From an uncultured Alphaproteobacteria bacterium (GTDB lineage Bacteria; Pseudomonadota; Alphaproteobacteria; Thalassobaculales; Thalassobaculaceae), in assembly GCA_902589475.1 (NCBI GenBank), contig CACITD010000006.1, forward strand, positions 1-64,000: a stretch of DNA of 64,000 nt, read 5' to 3'. Each line of letters opens with the position of its first letter. The stretch's first letter is position 1. The translations under genes were made by a program, and so were the position numbers. This document shows, one piece after another, positions 58,543 to 64,000 of the stretch. The notes below the pieces were generated by a model, which was not told the origin of the DNA, ran no database searches, and worked only from the letters and a program-made list of their open reading frames with translations.

Positions 58543-58607
58543 GCCACTATTTTTCAAAAAATAGGAAAATTATAATTTTATACTTTACAAGGAATAGAAA
58601 TAGTGGC
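58543..58607. promoter_or_regulatory. nested inverted repeats between HDAC-like gene and RND operon
   Basis: Outer perfect 10-bp IR GCCACTATTT (58543-58552)/AAATAGTGGC (58598-58607) enclosing a perfect 14-bp palindrome AAAATTATAATTTT (58566-58579). Confidence 0.45.
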
Positions 58608-58769
58608 TTATCCCCAACAACCATTCTTGTGTTCAGTAAAAAAATCTTGTTTAGACAGCACGTATCGAACCTTCTAAAGTCAACACCATTTAAACCAAAC
58701 TTAAATCTACTTCGTAAATGTCAAGACATAAAGAGTTTACCCGACAATAAAGTTTGGGAGGGGGAGTTA

Positions 58770-59930
58770 GTGACTCATTCTTATAATTTTAACAAATTGG
58801 AACAGCATAAAGCTCGCCAAAGTTTAAAATTAGGTCATGACCTTTTCATTTTTCTTGCACTGTCAGCCATTGCGTTTTTTTACATCGAAACCACCCGCGC
58901 GGAGCAACGATCTAGTCCTGTTTTTACGGATAAGGTAATCCTAGAACCTATGTCTCAAACTATGCCAGTATTGGGTAGGGTTGTAACCAACCAGTCCGGT
59001 ATCGTTGCAACACGAATTGCAGAACGGATAGAAAAACTAGAAGTAAGAATCGGTGACCGAGTAAAGAAAGGCGCAATCTTGGCGCGACTTTCATCAGATC
59101 AACTACGGCAGTCACTCCGACTTAAAAAGGCTGAGCTCAGCAGAGCAAAGGCAATAGGAGAAAAAAGTAACGCCGAATTCAAAAAAAAGGAACAAGCGAG
59201 GCAGCGCATTATTGCTCTTCGAGGGTCAACGGCATTCCGACAAGATAGAGATCAGAATAGCCAGCGTGACCTTGAGATGGCTGCTGGATCACTAAAAGAA
59301 GCGGAAGCAGAAGTGGCACGCGCAGAAGCGGCGTTAAATATGGCACAACAATTTTTGAGAGACACTCTCATAAAAGCTCCTTATTCAGGCATTATCATTT
59401 CCACACATATCGTTCCTGGAAGTTATACCAGAACAGGTGACCCAATCGTTACAATGCTTAATGATGATGATCTTGAAATAGAAGCTGACATACCAACAGT
59501 ACGTGCACTCAACTTGGTTCCAAACATGAAGGTTCAAGGAAAATTACAGAACGAAGTTCTTTTCGAAGCCTCTCTTCGCACAGTTATCCCTCAGGAAAAT
59601 ATGCAAACGCGTACTTTAGCGGCTCGCTTTACCTTGGATGCGAGTTCCAAACGAATAAGAATAGTCGGGAATCAATCAGTAACACTCGACATTCCAATAG
59701 GAACTTCAACACGCATCACCACCGTACACAAGGATGCCATTCTTATAAATAAAGGTAATAAGAATGTGTACGTTCTAAAAAATAATAAGGCAGTTAAAAA
59801 GGTAATCAAAATAGGTCGGTCAGTTGGAGAGCGCTTCGAAGTAATAGAAGGCCTAAGACCTGGAGATATAACTATCACTCGCGGAAATGAGAGACTAAGG
59901 CCTGGTGAAATTGTTAAACCTGTAAATTAG
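58770..59930 (+). CDS. RND efflux periplasmic adaptor (membrane fusion) subunit
   Basis: VVTNQSGIVATRIAERIEKLEVRIGDRVKKGAILARL, ...LRDTLIKAPYSGIIISTHIVPGSYTRTGDPIV. GTG at 58770 has a strong GGGAGGGGGAG Shine-Dalgarno; the ORF track extends to 58629. Confidence 0.92.
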   Translation: MTHSYNFNKLEQHKARQSLKLGHDLFIFLALSAIAFFYIETTRAEQRSSPVFTDKVILEPMSQTMPVLGRVVTNQSGIVATRIAERIEKLEVRIGDRVKKGAILARLSSDQLRQSLRLKKAELSRAKAIGEKSNAEFKKKEQARQRIIALRGSTAFRQDRDQNSQRDLEMAAGSLKEAEAEVARAEAALNMAQQFLRDTLIKAPYSGIIISTHIVPGSYTRTGDPIVTMLNDDDLEIEADIPTVRALNLVPNMKVQGKLQNEVLFEASLRTVIPQENMQTRTLAARFTLDASSKRIRIVGNQSVTLDIPIGTSTRITTVHKDAILINKGNKNVYVLKNNKAVKKVIKIGRSVGERFEVIEGLRPGDITITRGNERLRPGEIVKPVN

Positions 59931-59939
59931 GGCTTACAT

Positions 59940-62900
59940 ATGGACCGTCTTATTAACGTATCTATCGAAAGACCAATAGCAGTAATCGCCGCTGTTTTAA
60001 TGGTCATAATGTTTGGATTCGTCGCCTTAGAAACCATTCCCATTCAATTAACGCCAGACGTGAATAGACCTGTTATTACGGTAACAACTCAATGGCCTGG
60101 AGCCGCACCTGCAGAGGTTGAGCGCGAAGTTGTAAATAGACAAGAGAAAGAACTCAAAGGTATAGAGGGACTAGAGTCTATAGTCAGTCGCTCAGAAACT
60201 GGGCGGGCCCGAGTAACGCTAGAGTTTTCTGTTGGCCAAGACATGACAAAAGCAGTGCTTCTTGTATCCAATAGGTTAGATCGTGTAGGGAACTATCCAG
60301 CAGAAGTAAACGAACCATCCTTAAACACAGCCGGGTCAGAAGACAATGCCATCGCATGGCTGATACTAAGAAAGCTAGAAGGCAACGAAACCGAAATTCA
60401 TAAATATTATGATCTCGCAAATGATTTCATAAAAGATCGGTTAGAACGAGTAAAAGGGATATCAGAGGTCCGCGTTTATGGCGGCGCAGAGCGGGAAATG
60501 CAAATAATCGTTAACCCGGAGAGCCTTGCACGTTACAAACTAACTATCCCAGATATTTTGAATACACTTCGGATGGCGAATGCATCCATTTCTGCCGGGG
60601 CGGTAGATGAGGGTAAACGTCGTTATGTAGTAAGAACAGAGGGAGACTTTGAAAGTATACGCTCTGTAAAAAATGTCGTCCTCAAGTCTACTAAAGATAT
60701 AACCTCCGGCCGCATCACCAGAGTTAAAGTCGAAGATATAGCTGATGTAATCTTCGATTACAAAAAACCAGTATCAAGAATAAGGATGATGGGAGAACCG
60801 GCCATAGCTCTTCCGGTCTATAGAGAAACTGGGGCAAACGTCATAGAAGTGATGCGAGGAATAAGAAGTGCAGTCAAGGACATTAATAGAAACTTTTTAG
60901 CAGCTGAGAAACTAGTTTTGACCCAAGTTTATGACGAAACAACGTACATAGACTCCGCCATTAATCTTGTTCAACAAAACATCTATATTGGAGGAACTCT
61001 AGCAGCAATAGTCCTGCTTCTTTTTCTTCGCAGTGGCTCGGCCACGCTAGTCATTTCACTTGCAATTCCAGTATCAATAGTAGGATCTTTTGTTGCGATG
61101 GCAGTTCTAGGCCGATCGATTAATGTCATATCTCTTGCGGGCCTTGCCTTTGCCATAGGCATGGTTGTGGACGCAGCTATTGTTGTCCTGGAAAATATAT
61201 TTCGCTTTCGGCAACAGGGACTCCCTATCACTAGGGCCGCTTTTGAGGGTGCAAATCAGGTTTGGGGAGCTGTTTTAGTTTCAGCATTAACAACAGTGAT
61301 GGCATTCATACCAATTCTAATAATGGAATTAGAAGTCGGTCAATTATTCAGAGATATTGCTGTTGCAATATCGGTAGCTGTTTTATTGTCGTTGATCGTT
61401 TCCGTCACGGTAATACCGGCACTTGCAAGTAGATTATTAAAAGGCAACGTTCAGGAAATAACGACGAAACGCCGTATCAATTTGATAGATCATTCTGCAT
61501 CGATATTTGTAAGATATGTTCTAAACTTCACCCGCGCCGTGACGAATAATCGTGTGATGGCCGCGAGTGCTGTAACATCTGTGCTGCTCGTTTCAGGCGT
61601 CATTACCACTCTTCTCCTTCCAAAACTTGATTATTTACCAGACGGCAATCGTAATCTAATTATTGGCTACGTGATGCCTCCTTCGGGCTATAACTTAAAA
61701 ACTATGACAGAAATTGCAACTAAGTCTGAGAAAGCGACTGAGCCACTATGGGACATCGAGGGAAAAGACAAAAAAGTTTCATTCGATCAACCGTCGATCC
61801 AACGATTTTTTTTCGCGGCCTTTCGAGCCAATGCGATTATTGGCGCCGTAGCCACCGACCCATCTAGGATTGATGACTTAATACCAATTCTCGAGCGGTC
61901 ACTTTATTCAGAACCAAAAACTTTTGCCATAATGAGAAAAAGATCAATTTTTGGCCGAGGTATTGGGGGTTCGAGATCAATTGACCTTGACGTCTCCGGA
62001 GGAAACCTGGAAGAAATAATTGCGATTGCTCAAAGAGCAGCGGGCAAACTCGGCAAGGTTCTTCCTCGACGAGAGGGTACTCGGATGAGGCCTCGACCAT
62101 CTTTGAGTCTAGGTGCTCCAGAAATACGGGTAAAACCTAATCCAACCTTTATAGCTGATAATAAACTCTCTTCTAGGGGATTGGGACTGACACTCGACGC
62201 ATTTAATGATGGATTGAGGGTAGCCGAAATAACAGTGGAGGGAGAGCGCCTTGATCTAACTATAAAAGGCCCAACTGATCATATCCGCTCAACTCAAAGT
62301 ATAGAGGACCTTCCCATTGCAACAACGGATGGCAGAATTATACCAACGAGTTCACTAGCTGATATAGAAATCACAAGAGGTCCCAGTGAAATAAGACACA
62401 AAGAACAGTTGAGAACCATCACTTTACAGATAAATCCTCCCACGACTATGGCGCTAGAAACAGCCATGGAAAAGATACAGTTGTTTGTAATAAATGAGTT
62501 AAGAAATGAGGGTGTTCCCAACACAGTAAAACTTGAACTTTCAGGAACAGCAGACAAGCTAACCGAGACTTGGGATGAAATGGTATTAGACCTTTTAATT
62601 GCTCTGGTTATTGTCTATCTCGTAATGGCTGTTTTATTTGAGAGTTTTCTGTATCCACTAATTATCATTTTTTCAGTTCCTTTGGCCGCTGCAGGGGGCG
62701 TAATTGGATTAGTTATCTTAAGTTTATTCCAGCACCAAAATTTGGATATGTTAACGCTTTTGGGTTTTGTAATTCTTGTAGGAATTGTGGTTAATAACGC
62801 TATTTTGCTTGTCCATCAAACTCTTCATCAATTCCGGTCAGAGGGTTTGAGCGAAACAGACGCCATAATTGAAGCTACACGAAACAGAATAAGACCTATT

Positions 62901-63107
62901 TTCATGTCAACCCTCACCAGTGTTTTAGGCATGATGCCGCTGGTTCTTTTTCCGGGGGCTGGCGCAGAATTATATAGGGGTTTGGGGTCCGTTGTTATAG
63001 GTGGATTAATGCTATCGGCGGTTCTGACGCTGATAATTATACCATCCTTATTATCAATTTTTATGGTTCCTATTGAAAAGTATAATAAAAAGCAGCACGT
63101 GATATAA
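59940..63107 (+). CDS. RND-family efflux transporter permease
   Basis: 1055 aa; LINVSIERPIAVIAAVLMVIMFGFVALETIPIQLTPDVNRPVITVTTQWPGAAPAEVEREV; AFAIGMVVDAAIVVLENIFR; GIVVNNAILLVH. Confidence 0.96.
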   Translation: MDRLINVSIERPIAVIAAVLMVIMFGFVALETIPIQLTPDVNRPVITVTTQWPGAAPAEVEREVVNRQEKELKGIEGLESIVSRSETGRARVTLEFSVGQDMTKAVLLVSNRLDRVGNYPAEVNEPSLNTAGSEDNAIAWLILRKLEGNETEIHKYYDLANDFIKDRLERVKGISEVRVYGGAEREMQIIVNPESLARYKLTIPDILNTLRMANASISAGAVDEGKRRYVVRTEGDFESIRSVKNVVLKSTKDITSGRITRVKVEDIADVIFDYKKPVSRIRMMGEPAIALPVYRETGANVIEVMRGIRSAVKDINRNFLAAEKLVLTQVYDETTYIDSAINLVQQNIYIGGTLAAIVLLLFLRSGSATLVISLAIPVSIVGSFVAMAVLGRSINVISLAGLAFAIGMVVDAAIVVLENIFRFRQQGLPITRAAFEGANQVWGAVLVSALTTVMAFIPILIMELEVGQLFRDIAVAISVAVLLSLIVSVTVIPALASRLLKGNVQEITTKRRINLIDHSASIFVRYVLNFTRAVTNNRVMAASAVTSVLLVSGVITTLLLPKLDYLPDGNRNLIIGYVMPPSGYNLKTMTEIATKSEKATEPLWDIEGKDKKVSFDQPSIQRFFFAAFRANAIIGAVATDPSRIDDLIPILERSLYSEPKTFAIMRKRSIFGRGIGGSRSIDLDVSGGNLEEIIAIAQRAAGKLGKVLPRREGTRMRPRPSLSLGAPEIRVKPNPTFIADNKLSSRGLGLTLDAFNDGLRVAEITVEGERLDLTIKGPTDHIRSTQSIEDLPIATTDGRIIPTSSLADIEITRGPSEIRHKEQLRTITLQINPPTTMALETAMEKIQLFVINELRNEGVPNTVKLELSGTADKLTETWDEMVLDLLIALVIVYLVMAVLFESFLYPLIIIFSVPLAAAGGVIGLVILSLFQHQNLDMLTLLGFVILVGIVVNNAILLVHQTLHQFRSEGLSETDAIIEATRNRIRPIFMSTLTSVLGMMPLVLFPGAGAELYRGLGSVVIGGLMLSAVLTLIIIPSLLSIFMVPIEKYNKKQHVI

Positions 63108-63128
63108 AAGCAGTTTACGAAGTTGTTT

Positions 63129-64000
63129 TTAGTTATCCTCGGCTTGAATTCCCGGGTAACAATTAATTGGGGTCTTCAAATAGGAAATGCCATTCCTCTC
63201 AACCTCAGGAAGCCTCCCTGCCCTCATATTAATTTGGATCGAAGGGATAATCATTTTAGGTAAACTGAGCCCAGCATCCCGCGCTTCTCGGACCGAGACG
63301 AACTCGGAAATTTGAACACCATCATTAATGTGAATATTCTCTTCTTTTTGTTTTTCAATTGTCGTTTCCCACGCGATTGGGCGGCCGCCCGGTCCATAGT
63401 CATGACCAACGAAAACTTTTGTCGACTTTGGCAGTTGCAATAATCTTTGAGCAGAAGAATATAAATCTCGAGCACTGCCACCTGGAAAGTCACATCTTGC
63501 TGTTCCAAAGTCTGGCATGAAAATACTATCACCAACGAAAAGCATATTTTCTATTAAAAAGCTGTTACAAGCGGGTGTATGGCCAGGCGTTGGAATAACT
63601 TCTATTGTCACATCACCGAAAGGCAAGATTTGATCAGGTTCTAGTAAACAATCAAATTCCGAGCCATCAAAACTGGGACAAGGTGCGTCATTATAAATTT
63701 TTGAAAAAATTTGTTGAACTTCTTTGATTCGAGAACCTATAGCTATGGTCCCACCAAGCTCCGATTTCAGATATTGCGCCCCAGTCACATGATCTGCATG
63801 CACATGGGTTTCCAATATCCATTGTAACTTATAATTGAAATCATTTATGACATTTTCGATTTGACGGCAAAAACTGAAGTCCAGTTCACCTGTCAAAATA
63901 TTGAAGTCTGCTGCTGGGTCTATAATTGCAGCTAGGCCGGAGGACTTTTCTAACAAAAGATATGTTATTGTCGAGGAAGCTTCGTGAACAAACGCTTGAA
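63129..64000 (-). CDS. MBL-fold metallo-hydrolase (persulfide dioxygenase/ETHE1- or BLH-like), partial
   Basis: ETHVHADHVTGAQYLK, TPGHTPACNSFLIENMLFVGDSIFMPDFGTARCDFPGGSA. The frame stays open through the window edge (QAFVHEASSTITYLL upstream), so the start is outside the window. Confidence 0.92.
   Translation of the reverse strand, partial: QAFVHEASSTITYLLLEKSSGLAAIIDPAADFNILTGELDFSFCRQIENVINDFNYKLQWILETHVHADHVTGAQYLKSELGGTIAIGSRIKEVQQIFSKIYNDAPCPSFDGSEFDCLLEPDQILPFGDVTIEVIPTPGHTPACNSFLIENMLFVGDSIFMPDFGTARCDFPGGSARDLYSSAQRLLQLPKSTKVFVGHDYGPGGRPIAWETTIEKQKEENIHINDGVQISEFVSVREARDAGLSLPKMIIPSIQINMRAGRLPEVERNGISYLKTPINCYPGIQAEDN

Noticed and set aside
1-64000. CRISPR arrays, transposons, prophage, toxin-antitoxin or restriction systems
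   Set aside because: Read for repeat-spacer patterns, transposase motifs, phage structural genes and paired small toxin/antitoxin genes; none supported. tRNA-like GGTTCGAATC cores were also not seen in the intergenic gaps.

Overview
This 64 kb window looks like a compact, AT-rich alphaproteobacterial chromosome segment. I infer this from gene content and gene order: imuB-dnaE2 with a GTTC-N7-GTTC LexA-type box, HDAC-xseB-ispA-dxs-tlyA, pdxH/DnaJ, fabI-aroC, yggT-folD. I found about 50 credible protein-coding genes. I saw no rRNA, no convincing tRNA, no CRISPR array, no transposase and no phage genes. The left part (0-35 kb) is mostly accessory catabolism: hydantoinase/D-carbamoylase/FAD oxidase, HpaI aldolase/PhyH/cupin, an AtuA-DUF4387 pair, FAH, LLM and alpha/beta hydrolases. 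The right part (35-64 kb) is mostly core genes, interrupted by a polyamine-type ABC transporter operon, and ends with an RND efflux pair. The best second-look items are: an imuB-dnaE2 SOS mutasome without adjacent imuA, with a LexA-type box at the imuB start; a djlA homologue with both a 1-nt frameshift at a G tract and an in-frame amber codon; mutually exclusive hairpins upstream of moaA; nested inverted repeats upstream of the RND operon; a CueR-like regulator with its own dyad and a nearby cytochrome c that has a paralogue 32 kb away; a glutaredoxin-DinB fusion; an isolated, short, divergent flagellin; and a 9-G homopolymer inside tlyA. I did not find a clear, wholly new multi-gene defence-like system. 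All assignments come from reading protein motifs by eye, with no database search.
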